Of a stretch of 64,000 nt of DNA, positions 1 through 13,572 are shown one piece after another. The notes beneath the pieces were generated by a model, which worked only from the letters and a program-made list of their open reading frames with translations, had not been told where the DNA came from and did no database searches. This DNA is from Rotaria socialis. Taxonomy: Eukaryota > Rotifera > Eurotatoria > Philodinida > Philodinidae. The stretch lies in contig CAJNYU010001021.1 in NCBI GenBank assembly GCA_905331475.1, positions 62,001 to 126,000 of the forward strand, given 5' to 3'. Position 1 is the stretch's first letter; the number at the start of each line of letters is the position of its first letter. A program made the translations under genes and the position numbers.

Positions 1-846
1 CTTAACATAGAATCCTGATCACCCGATTTTGTACAATACCAAAATATAAACTAATCGAATCAAAATATTTTTTCATCATAAGGTGTGAATACTAAATCCG
101 AGAGAGGAAGTATAACAAATCAGATACATCAATTGGATAACAGTAAATATTCGTCTTATACGTATTAATAATATGAGCGTATTCTAATAAAGTCACTCAG
201 GTAGTCTATCAGTTAAAAAAATCATTTAGATCCTTCATTTACAGCTTAAACACTCCGTAAACATAGGACGTCGTCCATATCATTTTGTGTTCTAATCTTT
301 AAGAGACTATGTTTGTATTTCTGTTAGTATAATTGTATCACAGGAGTCTTTTGTATTTTCAATCTCTTTTCCATATCAAAAATTCATTAAAACTAGTGTA
401 AGATTTTCTAGAATCTTCTCATTCTACATATTCATGAAAATGCAATTATCCAATTCATTATATGAGGTTAAACATTTTTAAAACTTGCTCTCTTTCTTTT
501 ATTTCAGATTTTCTCTTGCTTGAACCGAACATCTGTAAACTGACTAATTTATGAGATGAAGATTGTTCGTTAGAATTTGATCAAGAATACGGTCTAGTCC
601 GATGAATCAACTGAAAATTGATTCGACCGAGCGATGCACAGTAAAATATTATAACTCTATTATTCTAATTTGACTTTCTACCCTATAAACAAAATAGTAC
701 TTAAGAGATCATCCCCAATTAGAATACTCATGATTTATTAGAGTAAAAGAGCTTATTACACGAGGGCTGTGTGGATACATCTCCTTCGATCTCTAATATA
801 TCTCAACTCCGTACTTAATAAAAACTTATTGACCTTTTTCATCTAA
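1..846. other. No gene recognised
   Basis: AT-rich sequence with no convincing exon. Its right end (about 790-846) resembles the sequence just before the second LRR exon at 2651, so it is probably part of the upstream arm of the duplicated unit. Confidence 0.5.
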
Positions 847-930
847 ACACTCACGCGTCTGGATCTTTATACTAATAAAATTGGAGATATTGGGGCACAA
901 CATATCGCAGATGCGCTAAAGGAGAATAAA
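847..930 (+). pseudogene. LRR exon, NLRC3/ribonuclease-inhibitor type, copy 1
   Basis: An 84-nt, phase-0 segment encodes one 28-residue leucine-rich repeat of the ribonuclease-inhibitor type (TLTRLDLYTNKIGDIGAQHI then ADALKENK), ending at a good GTAAGC donor. One such exon per repeat is the usual layout of NLRC3-like genes. The base pair before the exon is AA, whereas the duplicate at 2651 has AG, so the acceptor looks lost and the exon may no longer be spliced. No NACHT domain or other repeat lies nearby. I call it a relic exon; it could also be a skipped exon of a live gene that extends beyond the window. Confidence 0.6.
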
Positions 931-2650
931 GTAAGCAATTTTCCCACTTGATTTCCTAAATACAGATCCTCACTCTGCTACATACACTTGAAATTAATTC
1001 TTGATAATCAAAAGTCGAATTTAATCATCCAGTAAGATTTGCGAGGAAAACTGGTCAAAATTTTATCAACGTTAAAGATTCTGCTCGAGTGTGTTTATTG
1101 TTCAAAGAGAGTTCATAGAATGACAATTTCGTGTACTTGACCAACTATTTTCGCATTTACTTGAGAATGTTCTGAAATCGTATTTCGAACAAATTTGACA
1201 AATTCTGACTTTAGATTTCGATCGAATATGAGTCATGGAGAGTTCTGAGTTAGAGAAAGACTGAATATAAATACTTATATCGTGTCTCGTAACTCAGCTG
1301 CTGTATTCCATAATAATAAGAATTTCCGATTAAAATTAAAACATTAGCATAATCGCTGACCAGTTGATAAATGACAATTTTTCCAGGTTTATGATTGGAA
1401 AATCTGTGAAAAATTCGCCTACAGTGAATATGAAATGCATTTTTACTTCTCTTATGAGTCTTCACTGAAGATGGAAAAGTCAACTTTTTATTCGAAAATG
1501 ATTAAAAAACCAATTTTAAGTTTCACAATCTCTTAATTAAGAACTTTCTTTATTTAACTTATCCCAACATCTTTTCGAAACGAATGATTCTCGATGAATA
1601 GATTCGTTTTTGTTTCAATTTCAAATCTAAAAACATGCTTAAAGTTGTATTCTATGATTATTAAAAGGGAAAAATGAAGAATAAACTAAGAAACCTGGCA
1701 AGAATGGCCTTCTTATTCTTCGAACTTTCAAATTTGAATGTCATATAGAACGGTAATTTAGAAAAACAAGGGAATTTGTATAGATACTGAGAAACAACAA
1801 TTTTCCTTTTGAAACAACAAAAACTCTTCCACTGACTTCTTCGACGACAGCAATTGTTTCTTTAAACCGATTTTATTTTCATAATGAAATTTTCACTGAT
1901 TATCTGTCCTTTTCTTATTTCTGTTTTTCAAAAAAGGTTAATTAAATATCAATTTCTTGTAATCTGATGAGACATTTGTCTATAATATTCTATTCTATAT
2001 TTATTTGAGATAGATCTGTATCAGAAGATTTCTTTTTCACTCATAAAAACAAGATAGTATTGATGTTCTAGTGAGAATGTTAATGTAATATCGTATAAAT
2101 AAGAAAACTACGAATGAGTTATCTGTAATATCGAATTTCTTCTTATCGTAATTGTATCTTGAAATAAATTTCTGTCATTTTGTTTAATTTAAATATTCAG
2201 AATTATCCAATTTAGTAAAAGTAGTGAGAAATTAATTAGGTCGAATGTTTTTCATTTTTTAAAATTTTCTCAGATATAAACTGATATCAGAAAGAAGACT
2301 AACAGATAAGACTTCGATATTGGAATAAAATTCTATCAGTAATCTGCAATATTTATTTATTAAAATAATAGATTCTTTTCCTATCCGATGCCAATAATCT
2401 TTAATGACTCTTATGACTTACCTACCGAATAGCCGACTGCAAACATAAAGGAAACATTACGAATATTTCCAATTTATCCGTTTGCTTCATCGGCAAAATA
2501 CTTATTGGTAGATTATCTAAAGTCTGAAAACTCATCATGAATAAATATTTGAGATCATATTGGTTGACAGTTACATGAGATAATATCTTTTGATTTCCAA
2601 TACACCTCAGATTCCTGCTCATTATAATCCTCTTTTATTCTCAAATACAG
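931..2650. repeat. Unit of a decayed tandem duplication (about 1.8 kb) around LRR exons
   Basis: Sequence after the donor at 931 (an ...TTGATTTCnTAAATA... stretch, then a TTCTTGATAA block) recurs after the donor at 2735, and a segment near 1210 (TTTAGATTTCGATCGAAT) recurs near 3052. The offset is about 1.8 kb. Exon and flanking intron were therefore duplicated together. Between the exons I see no other open coding segment. Confidence 0.55.
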
Positions 2651-2734
2651 ACACTCACGCTGTTGCACCTTGCTGATAATAAAATCGGAGATACTGGGGC
2701 ACGACATATTGCAGATGGGCTAAAAGAGAACAAA
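2651..2734 (+). pseudogene. LRR exon, NLRC3/ribonuclease-inhibitor type, copy 2
   Basis: Phase-0, 84-nt exon bounded by CAG and GTAAGC. It encodes TLTLLHLADNKIGDTGARHI followed by ADGLKENK, a single 28-residue LRR with the LxxLxLxxNxI pattern. It is the closest relative of the exon at 847 and keeps both splice sites. No neighbouring exon is found for 4 kb downstream, far more than the 50-70 bp introns of the intact genes here. It is probably a fragment, although membership of a long-intron gene cannot be excluded. Confidence 0.6.
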
Positions 2735-5700
2735 GTAAGCAATCTCTCTAGTTGATTTCTTAAATAAAAATCTTCATTCTGTTAAACACAGTTGGAATAA
2801 ATTCTTGATAAGTAGATTTTGCATTTGAATATAAAGTAAGAAGGTTTGTGAAAACAACTTGTTAGAATTTCATCAATTCTAAAGATGCTGTTCGAATTTA
2901 CATTTTATTCAAACAATATCAATATCCTAAAAACATTGAATTCGTAAACAACTACTTGAATATTCAGTTGAATGTTTTTCTTAAATTATTTATCACATTG
3001 AGAATAAAATTTGTCGCATAATTTTAGAGATATTTGACTTAAGTTTGGAGTTTAGATTTTGATCGAATTTGAAAAAACCATTGTATCAAAATAGTGAAAG
3101 ATTAATGCATACGAACAGTTATTCCGTGTCTCATATAAAAAAAAACATTTATAATATAGTAGTATGAATTTCTTTTTTAAAATTAAAACAATTAGTCTTT
3201 TTTCATCTTGAAAAAAGGAAAGGTAGATTTCATTTCAACCTGATATTAAAATTTTAGAAGACGAACCATTTTGACACATGGAAATTTCGTTTACAATGAA
3301 CATGAAGCATTTTAGGAGTCTTTTTTTTTCAAAATAGTTAAAGAAGCAGATTTGTAGGGTGTTTCAATCAATATTTAGAAAATGTTATTCATGATGAGAG
3401 ATAAACTTTTATTAATACATATAGATCTAATGAAGATCTTTTTCACCTGAAAGTGTCAACTCTCTCTCTGTCACTGCAGGTGAAATAAATTGATGGCTTT
3501 TGATCGCTAATTTTAACTAAGAAAGTTGAAACTTTCAGAAATAAAAGATCTTGATTAGATATATATATATATAGTTAATAAAATTTTCAGCTCTATAAGT
3601 CAAGAAAAAGGATGAAAAATATCATTAGCAACAATTTATTGTCAATTATTATTCTACATCATTTATAGAGAAACTGTTTTGACCAAAGAGAATTTTTGTT
3701 ATCAATTTTTAGTTCCAAATATTAATTGAGACTTTCTCATTTGCTTATTTGTCTCAAAGTCTTTCAGAAGAAATAATATTTAATGACTGAAATTTTCAAT
3801 TATTTTTAAATTTCAACTTTGAATAAAAATCTTCAACTTTTATTGTATAATTATTAAAAAGATATTGTTTATATGTCATATTTAAATAAAAGAATTATTT
3901 TTATTCCTTAGTAAAATTCCTTTAAATATAAGTTAAATTTTTCTGACACTATTTTAAAATAATCTTATGAAAATATTTTCATCATTAAAGAATAAATTAA
4001 GAAACGTTAAAATAAAATCACTGATCAATTAAATCTCAATGAATAACAGAATGATGATTTCGAGAAAGAAAAAGAATCAGTGGGAATATTTTTAAATCTT
4101 TATGAAAACTTATCTGATCAATTTACATCATAGAATTTCTTTATACTCATACATTTATTGATTATTTCTCCGTTTTTTATTTTTGTCTTAGAAAAAAAGA
4201 ATAAATCAAGTTGTTATAAACCAAAGAATTACAATTGAATTTTTCTATTGAAAACGAAAAATGACTTGATAACAGGAGCAAAACTCTTAATTAGGATTCG
4301 TTCACTGTGATCTAATAATACGATCAGAAAAATATTTAAAAAAATCGTTCTATGAGAAATCTTTTTACGTTTTGAATTTTATTCAACGGAATTCAATGTT
4401 TTCCTATTGTGATGAAATCATTATGTTGTTCCAATAGCCCGTTAAAAACTTTGGTTGATCAACTGCCATTTAATTTCAGTTATAAACTAGTGGTTCAAAA
4501 TAAATGGAACAAAATGTTTTTCTCTTTTTAGATCATTTTCTAAGCCGTCGAAGCCTTCATTTTTTTGGTTTATTCGATAAAGAATTTTTTTCTATATGAA
4601 ACTATTGACTTTGTTTTCCAAATAAGTTTTTTTGTCAGCAAAAGGTTAAAAGAGATTAGCAGGTACTCAACTGCAATTGTCAAAAGGTAAAATCATTCTT
4701 AAAAAAATTTTCTGAATAACATTTCCGAAATTCGAAATATGAAACATTATATCCCGTGAGCTTTTGCATCTGATGATATTTCGCAATGTTGGAAAAAAAA
4801 GCATTCGGAAAAATAGTTTTTCAATCAAAATTTAATAACCAACGTAAAAGAATGTTTTTTTTGATAGATTTTTGCCATTGTTTAGTTTTAAATCGGAATA
4901 ATCTAAAGATTTTCACTATTTTATTTAAATATTATGTCATTTTGTTCAGAATTAAATTTTGCATTCGATGGTATAATAATAAATACTTTATAGTGCACAA
5001 TCGACTTTTGAAAACACGAGTTGTGGAAGAGCATTCAAAAGACTATACAGTTCGATGTTAGTTCCAAACTATTTACATATGAATAACCTTGAAACTATAC
5101 AGCAGAAAATTCTTTATCTTTTGATGATGAAAAGAGAGAAACGTTCGGTTCGATTTATTATGGGCCATGCGTTAGAACTATCAACATCGCTTATAATAAC
5201 ACGATTTTCTCATCTTTTCAAATCTTTCTAATTCATTATTAAGAACGAGCGAAATATTTGTGAAAAACTGAACTTGAAAAAGACCTTATTTTGGATTTGT
5301 TCTGATCTTTAGAATATAAAATATTTCATCCAGAATCAAAAGACATGTCATCAGAGCAATTTGAGAAGATGCACAAACATAAAAGACAAGTTTTGCAGTC
5401 AGAAGAATTTTTTTTCTCTTGTTGCTTTGAACTTAAAACTAATAAGATAAAGAAATTGATTAATGTGAACAATTGGTTAATAACTGTAATATCTTTCTAT
5501 TGTTTTCGTTCGAAGTCTTCTTAAAAAATTCGTCCAATGAAATTTAATAGTAGATAAATATCCAAAGATTTTTCAAGAATTTTTTTAACATCACACTTTG
5601 AACATGTTCAAACATTGTTATGATTTTACTATGAATTCGAATTGAACATTATATATATTATCATTTCAAATTAAATCCTTTTCGAAATTAATATTATGAG

Positions 5701-6830
5701 ATTAAACGTCATTCGGCAGGGTCTTATAGAATCTTAAATAATGATCTAGATTGATTAAATTTTAGATTCTCTGGACAATGAAGACATTGTAATTAATTCG
5801 AGTATTAGATCGTTCGATATTTCTTCAATCCATGTCAGAAATCATAATTCTAAAGTTTATCTTTCTTGTTTTGTTTAATCTGAAAATTTTAAGGAACATA
5901 ATCGGAATATATTTTGTTCATTATATCTGACTAGCAGAAATCAGATGAAGCAAAGCAAAGACATGCAGAACTGAGACATTAATAGCCGTTGGTCTCATTA
6001 TTAGCAGTCAATGAATATGTTTCCATAAAATTATTCAGATACCAACAGTTTACGTAAGAATTCAATGGTTTATTTGCATCATTTAAATAGATGTTAAACT
6101 CACTGTAAACCTAAAAAGTCATCTGCAATATTTAGACTGCTGTTTACTTGAGCATAAGAAGCGTGTAGAAAAAGTATGCGTTTTTTCTTGCATCTTTCTC
6201 CTCTAAATAGTTTTGAAAAATATCGTTTTACTCATGTTTTTACTCATTCTCAAAAAATGACATCATTTCTCTTCAATGCTAATGATTAAATGATGTTGTA
6301 TTAATGAGAAAATCTTAAATGTTGTTCAACTAATCGATGTGTCTCTAGTGAAGTTTGCTTAATTAAATTTCAATTCTCAAACTTGAGAATCATCCGTTTG
6401 ACTTCAAATATGAACAAGGATAGAGTTTTCCAATCGAATTTTATCCACCTATTTCTTCTTTTTCTATTCAATCAAATCAACCTCTAGAAATGTATAGAAC
6501 ATGCAGATAACTCATCTGACCGAGTTGAAAGATCAATTATACATAACTAAGATTTACAATTTCATCGTCTATTTATTTAGCAAAATATTTCTTTTGAGAC
6601 CACGAATCGTTCGAGAATTGAAAGAAAATTAATGCAAAAGATCTAGGGATCTAATGGTTCTGTGAACTTATTGTCAGTTAGTCATATATCGAATGTCACT
6701 TCCCACTTTTCAAAAACATAAAGTCGCTCTAATATCATACATAGTGATAGACTGTAAGTTATTACAAACTGATACAAGTTAAACAGAATTATCTTGCTAA
6801 TCCAATAATGATCTTCACTTTTTACTGTAG
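2735..6830. other. Long stretch between LRR exons; no gene recognised
   Basis: Very AT-rich, with homopolymer runs and an AT microsatellite near 3560. The first few hundred bases are related to those after 931. Open frames such as 4786-5061 are short, Phe/Lys-rich and lack a codon pattern like that of the real exons. Confidence 0.5.
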
Positions 6831-6914
6831 ATATTACAAACATTGCATTTGCCTACGAATCAAATTGGTGACGAAGGAACACAACACTTGGGTAATGCGC
6901 TAAGAGTCAACCAA
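6831..6914 (+). pseudogene. LRR exon, NLRC3/ribonuclease-inhibitor type, copy 3
   Basis: Third 84-nt phase-0 exon, bounded by TAG and GTAAGT, encoding ILQTLHLPTNQIGDEGTQHL then GNALRVNQ. The Leu and Asn positions of an RI-type LRR are kept, but it is more diverged than the copies at 847 and 2651. The intron start again resembles theirs (AGCTGATCTCTTTACTAAAA). It marks the end of the LRR segment; nothing like it follows. Confidence 0.55.
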
Positions 6915-7826
6915 GTAAGTCTCTTTTTTCAGCTGATCTCTTTACTAAAAAGTTTCATTTAGCCAGAAAAATTCTTCATAAGCATTAGATAAGTTCTAGT
7001 TTATGATAGTTTAAAGTCAAGATAGCACAATTGGATCATCGAAACAGCTAATTTCAAGTTGATTTAAGAGAATTTTACGATCATATTTCAAATTTTGAAT
7101 AAAATATAAAATCGATGTGACTTCTAAAAAAGAAACAAGGTTTTCTTAATAATTGTAGTAGATTGAGTTAGATTACAGAAGATTTGTACGAGTTATGAAC
7201 TGCAGCGCGAAATAAAAATTAAAGTTTTAAGCTTGAAAAAAAGAAACAAAGATATTTTGAATGTTTAGAAATAAGAAATTTTTACAATATAAATAAAGTA
7301 TTCAATCATAAATCGGAGAACCTTTTTATTTCTTTCGAAATAAAAAATTTTCTGTGATTCTAAATTGAATTTCTCAACTGTAAAATAAGTTCAAATCGTA
7401 GCATTTTTCGATCAATCTTATCTAATAGAATTAAAATATTTCAGATTTAAATTAAAAACTTTATTTTCCATTTGAATAGAAAAAGAATGTTGATTTATCA
7501 TTTTGTCTCTAATGTGAAAATGGGTGAGAAAAAGCATTACGAAAGATGAAATTCATCATCCATTCATATATGACAAAATTTAAATAGAAAAACGGAATTT
7601 TCAATTCGATTTCAAAATGAAATTTTATCTTTCAAAACCAACTCAAAAGATTTGTTCATAATTCTCATATTAATATTTCATTGATGGAAATAAGTTGACA
7701 AGTGAATTCTTGGATTTACAACTGAACATCCTCTCATAAATCATCAAATTCTATAAATGAAATGAATTTTAGTTCTAAAATAAAAATAAACCGATTGAAG
7801 ATTTTAAAAAGTCGAGTTTTGTTCAA

Positions 7827-7889
7827 GGGTGTGGGTGTGGGTGTTGATACAGACATATGCATTCACACCCACACCCACACCCACACCCA
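7827..7889. repeat. Head-to-head telomeric repeat block with core, copy A
   Basis: A (TGTGGG)n run reads into a 26-bp core and then into (CACACC)n, that is, G-strand repeats facing C-strand repeats, the arrangement expected where two telomere ends meet. The core contains GATACAGACATATGCATTC. The same core, reverse-complemented and differing at one base, sits between telomeric repeats at 20590-20666. TGTGGG is the known bdelloid telomere repeat. The block could form a hairpin. Confidence 0.8.
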
Positions 7890-7999
7890 TGGTGCACTTT
7901 CAATACACTCGTTTTCATATTTACAATTTTGCGTCGCGCGTTTGATCCCATGTAAAAAACTTAAATAAGTCATCTTGTAGCCTATGAAAAGCTTTATCA

Positions 8000-9896
8000 C
8001 TTGATTAGATATCTTTTTTGTATATTATAAATTTACTTGAATAAAACCTTTTCTTTGTTCTCCTCAGTTTACTTACTGAGAACCTTTCATTAAATTACAT
8101 TGTAATTTTTATTTTTATTATCGACGGAAAAATATTGCATATTCAAATTTACTACTAAGTGAAAGGAAACTATTTTCTCTACTCCATTGCTACGAGCAGA
8201 GTGGTGTAGAGTGTTTCTCTGCAACACTTGAAGTGCAGAAAAAGAAGGATCAATGATTTCAATGGCTTTTTTCGTAGAAAATTGATTATTGGAACCTCAC
8301 GATCGTGTCTGAATGTCTTTTTTCAGCTCTGTAAGAAAGAGCGCACTCCAAAAACAAAAACTTCTCATTGGAATCGGCTTTCGTATCTGGTTTTTCTAGA
8401 AGAATTGAAATAATTAATTTTCTTAAAAATGCGCATTTGAAAGTGTCCCCTTTTGAAGTATTACTGTATCGACTGGACATAATTCCATAGTTAATCGTTC
8501 GAATAGCTTTTTTCGTCCTATAGTGTAAAGAATTATGTAGCATTCTATAGTATACATAAACCAAGGTCTTACTTCATGAATTTTACTATTGAGCTATCGA
8601 TAGTTTTTTTTTAGAACGGACGCTATGCGTAAATATATATTACAAATGAACAAATGTTATGAATTAAGTAATTTTCATCGGTTGCATGCCTCATCGTCGA
8701 AAACTCAGATTGCCGAAATCAAAATCATCGAAATACAGATAATCGATGTGACTCATTTCACTAATGTACGATTCGAAGATGACGAATTCCGTTCTCCCTT
8801 TCAGGAAGCCTATCAGATACCTTTCTCGACGTGTATTGCAACTAATGTTCAACTTCAATGTCCACATCAGAAATTACGATATTTCCGTTTTGTAATAGCT
8901 TCAGTATACAACAATTTATTTAATTGCGAACTCGATTTCGAAGAGAAGATTTTCACTAAATTGAATTATTCATCGTTTCAATATGGAATCACTGATTTAA
9001 TCCATTACTGTAATTACTAAATATGATAAACTAGAAAAACTACAGTACCCAAAAGTTTTGACACTGCTAATATCGTGTGAGATCATCATGGACAGATTCA
9101 GCAGTTGTAATAGAAATCGCCTAAATAAAACATCGCAGATAGTGACACTACCGACATTGACTTCATCGAACTGGTAGATTGCCGATTAATCGTATCACCG
9201 AAATGACACTTCGTCGAAACCGAGTTTGGCGAATTTCTGCGATCTGGCTTTCGACGAAGAGCATATTTACTATTTTCATTCACTTTTGTTAACTATTCAT
9301 TTTTCTTTCTCGCACTTGTAAAGTAAGTATTCTCCACTTTGAATGCAGAAGTGCATCGCAAGGAATATTTCCTGAAGGTAAAAGTATTTTTAAGAATTCA
9401 TCGTAAATTCCCCACCCTCATGTAGTGCTGAGCCAACTACCAAAACTGGAGAAGTACCATTTGGTTTTGAGAAAACCTTTTCAGTTTTAATTTCTGCATT
9501 CATATTAGAACACTTGATACAGGTGTACTTTTCTGATAGATGCAAGAAAAATTAAAAACAATATTTGATATATTTTTAAAAAAGAGAAAAATAGTTTTTA
9601 TAATTATTAGCTATACTATTAATGCAAACAATTAGGCAAATTTCTGATTTATCTCGATAAGATGACCAAAGTGAAACATTTGAAAAACATTTCTTTTCAT
9701 CGATGTCACTCATTCGATTTCTGGTGACATCTACAGTTCATGATTTTCTGATAAATTAAACAAGATGAACAAATAAAATAATGAACTGAAATCGAAGAAA
9801 CAATAGCCATAGAGAATCATGTAAACTGTATAGCTTGAATCAATTAGAAAAATGAAAAGCGATGTTAAAAAAAAGACAGCTAGGCGCTCTCTAAAC
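8000..9896. other. Mostly noncoding; one weak open frame
   Basis: The only notable open frame is 8625-9020 (+), 131 codons, with fairly balanced composition and no recognisable domain; I cannot tell whether it is an orphan gene or chance. The remainder shows no exon, repeat or RNA gene that I can support. Confidence 0.35.
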
Positions 9897-10765
9897 TAGG
9901 GGTGAGAATTTATTGTTATTGTTATAAATAACAATAACAAAAAGATTATTGTTATTAATAACAGTAACAAAAAAAAGTTATTGTTATTTGATAACAATAA
10001 CTTTTTTGTTATTTGTTATCGATAACAAAAAAATAACAAATAACTTTTTTTTCTGAAAAATCTTAGTTTTGCTTTATAACTATGTCGAAACATATTAATT
10101 TTATTTGCTCATTAATCTCCGATTGCTAAGTGATGTCACTGGCCACAATTTCGATTAGATTTTCTATGATACTCCGAAGATCCCAAAAATGATCATCTGG
10201 AGTATTTGTCTCATGTACGACTGAAATTTACTGATTTCTTTATAAGGGACGATTGCCCAGTGTTCGACCGTCTTTGGCGTGATGTTTTGGACACGCAAGC
10301 CTCTGTGAGATGAGTACACGTCTAGAAGGATTATAAAGCGGCCATAAGTCAAAAAAATGGCACCTAGACTCTCATCTCACAAAGACTTATATATGACCAA
10401 TACCACATCAAAGACGATCTAGCATTGAGAAATCGTCCCTTATAAAGAAATCAGTGAATCTCAGTTGTATGTGAGACAAATACTCGAAATGATCACTTTG
10501 GGGTTTTTAGAGTTTCATAGGCTATGTAATTGAAATTATGGTCAGTATCATCACCTAGCAATCGGAGAACCATGAGCAAATAAAACTGATATGTTTCGAC
10601 ATAGTTATAAAGCAAAACTAAGATTTTTCAGAAAAAAAAGTTATTTGCTATTTTTTTGTTATTAATAACAAATAACAAAAAAGTTATTGTTATCAATAAC
10701 TATAACTTTTTTGTTATTGTTATTGTTATTAATAACAATCGAATAACAATAACTTCTCACCCCTA
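9897..10765. mobile_element. Non-autonomous hAT foldback element
   Basis: The element begins TAGGGGTGAGAA and ends with its exact inverse. It is flanked by a perfect 8-bp direct repeat, CTCTAAAC, at 9889-9896 and 10766-10773. An 8-bp target duplication and a TAGGGGTG-type terminus are hallmarks of the hAT superfamily. Inside, two arms of roughly 420 bp form one long imperfect palindrome. The outer part of each arm consists of GTTATTATTAACAATAAC-like units, the inner part is unique sequence (for example GTTTTGCTTTATAAC with its inverse near 10615). There is no transposase. The intact TSD suggests a fairly young insertion. Confidence 0.88.
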
Positions 10766-10890
10766 CTCTAAACTATAGAATTACAATTTTTTCCATAAAA
10801 GTCTGTTATTTAATTTAAAAAAGTTGGAATATTCAACAAATTTTGTTAATATGAACAATGCCTACATTACGAATACTAATTTTTTTCAGA

Positions 10891-11650
10891 ACATGAGTTC
10901 AAAATCATCTTCACCGAATGAATCATTAGGCTCGTCCTTTTCATTGACTTCAACAGTCAGACAACGATCGAATACAAAAATAGTTTCAAATGAAGAAGTA
11001 ATTGGTAAGTCACTTGTTCTTTCATCTTCTTATTGTCTAAGAAAGCAACTCCGTTTCTATATTAGCTTTTATATTTTTTGAAAAAGAACTACTTTCAATC
11101 AACTTGCTTGATACACAAGTATATTTCGGAATATAACTAAATCGAACCACATTACTCATTTTCAACTTGGTTTTCTTTACGTATTTTTTGTGATTTTTTA
11201 TTTCAGAAAATCACTAAGCGATGCAAACTAAGAATAAATGGATCAACACTAAAACACGAGATAAAAATTATGGCAAATTTATGAAACGTTTTTCTCTAAT
11301 TTAGCTGTTGATACTTAAATATTTATTCCACCTTGTTCCTGATGCTGAAGTTTCTTTGGGTCTCATTAGATTGCTTGCTTCCATTTTAGAATCGATCGTA
11401 TCTTATACTATGGAAACTGGAGCATCAGACAAAGTTAAAAGAAAAATTCAGCAACATTTACGTAATATTAAATTTAATGAACAAGATGATGATTCATCAC
11501 AATCAACTGGATATGCTGATTCACTCGAATCAACAAATACAAGTGATACTCATTCACCTCATTCTGTTCATCTTGATACAACAGCTACACGTGATTGTGG
11601 ATCACGTGCTACCAACTGTGCATGGAGTAAGGAAATGATCGAAACAAGTC
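10891..11650 (+). pseudogene. Unrecognised gene fragment (two coding segments)
   Basis: A Ser-rich segment starts after a TTTTTTTCAG acceptor (10891 to about 11006, ending at a GTAAGT donor). A second segment from about 11305 to 11650 encodes a hydrophobic helix (LGLIRLLASILESIVSYTME) followed by a charged, Ser/Thr/His-rich linker. Codon use resembles the intact genes nearby. The phases of the visible donor and acceptor do not fit (phase 1 into phase 0), so either another exon lies between or the gene is broken. I do not recognise the family. It starts 125 bp after the hAT element. Confidence 0.4.
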
Positions 11651-11739
11651 TGTTTCACACCAACGTTTCCGTATATATATATAAATATGAAATTAGTTCA
11701 AGGTTCAGAAAGTTTTTTCAAGGGTTTTGAAGGCTGAGA

Positions 11740-13560
11740 TATTTTGTTCAAATTTAGTCTGATGTTATTTATTGAATTTCTGCATGAAAATGTTTTTATT
11801 TTTTTCTAAACTGTTCTTGTTTTCAAAATCTACTTTTGCTCTGAGCTTAACTCGTATTTACAGTTAAATGTGAGAGAATAAGTAGATAAATATTTTGAGA
11901 GTGATGAGGATGAATGAAACTGATGGTGTTCTTTTTTTGAAATACTCAGCCTCATCCCACATCAGAGGGCATTACATAGTAGAATTGTACTCCCTCTCAA
12001 TGAATTAAAAACTATTACAAATTGCTAATCTACTACAGATCTTCTTCTTTTGTTTTCATTAGACAAATCAGAACTGTAATTCAATTGCTCTATTTATTTG
12101 ATATTTTCTGAATATTTGTAAGAATAAACAAATAGAGACTGGTTAGTACGGTGTTGGCACGAATGTGATATGTGACAGAAGAAAATGGTTGAGATAGATG
12201 AATTTTGTTAATATTCAACAATCTCGATATCGATTGATTGTATTTTATATACTATCTTGAATTATCTGTTTTGTTAGTGATTAAGTTTTGATTGGAACCC
12301 GCATCCTAAGATGAATAAAAACATATAAAATACGCTTCTATTCTACCTATTTTCAGATGATATTTGGACTCGAATTTATCGAAACTGCAATTTTATTAGA
12401 TTTTCGAATATCTCCTACTACAGCGAACACAAAAAAACGAATTAGACCATATACATTTACTGTATGCTGCAGGACGCCAATTCTTGTTTTTTTTTGTATG
12501 CAAATTTTCGTTAGCCTATGCATTTTTTTCAATACGAATGAATATATGATTTCTTTTGCTTGAAGAAAAATATGCTTTCTGTAGTTTTTATTTTACCAAA
12601 CGAAGTAGCCGATTGTAACTAAATTAAGAAAATAATGTCTCTGAAAGAAATTCATTTTCTGTGTCTGTATGTTATTAATATCAATTCAGCTCATAATTTT
12701 CAGTGAATATCATGTCCTGCATTGCAAAAAATGACTATCGCTAGATGATTAGTTGCACGATTCTTTTGAGTCTGATTTGATAAGAATACAACAGTTTTCG
12801 ATGCCTCGAGAGAGAATAATATGAAATCCATCGTTCAACTAGAAGAAAACTATTTTTAATCTTTTTTATCTATAAAAGTGTTTCACTTAGTATTGCTTAT
12901 TAATTTTCTGTTTCAATGAGGCTTGTGTAGAATCTCATCAGATGCTTGTCGAATAGAGATGTGTAAAATTTACCTAGAATATTCTTTAGTGAGAAGACAA
13001 TGTAAAAATTTGACTAGAATTGATTGTTATGACATGTATCATTTTCTCAAGGCTTCAAACATAAGTGAATTTTTCATGCTGTAATAAAACGATTAAACTT
13101 TCAGCATACAGTTTATGTCTTAAAGACGTTATTTAATCCTAGAAAAGCTGTACTTCGCAATGGACAGTTGTCTCGAGTTAAATTTGAAAGAAAATGTGAA
13201 TATGGTTACTATCGTCGTGCGTTTTCGAAGAAAATAGTGAGTGTAAGTGTCGACGGATTTCTCCCTCGTCCTCTCTCGATTACAGACTTTAACAACTGAA
13301 GAAAATAAGTGTCGGATTTCTAAGGATTTATTTTGAAAAATTGATCACGCTATTATTTCGAAAAGTAACGAAAAACTCTTTGTTGGAAATAAAGAATTTA
13401 GAAAGATCTGTGCTTAACGATTGATTATTCAGCAAAACACTACTCTAAAAGATACTTTTTGATTTAATATATTTTACATTAGTGCGATGATGTTAGAGGA
13501 TATATGAGTTTCACATTTTAGCCCCAAAATGGATGCGCTAACAAGCATTTTTTTATATGA
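11740..13560. other. No complete gene recognised
   Basis: Possible short coding remnants occur after TTTTCAG at 12357 and after TTTCAG near 13105 (to about 13245), but neither joins into a frame with the fragment upstream. The rest is AT-rich noncoding DNA. Confidence 0.4.
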
Positions 13561-13572
13561 ATCTTAAAATCT

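Noticed and set aside
10164-10352. A 62-codon frame inside the hAT element
   Set aside because: It lies in the palindromic arm and has no transposase features.
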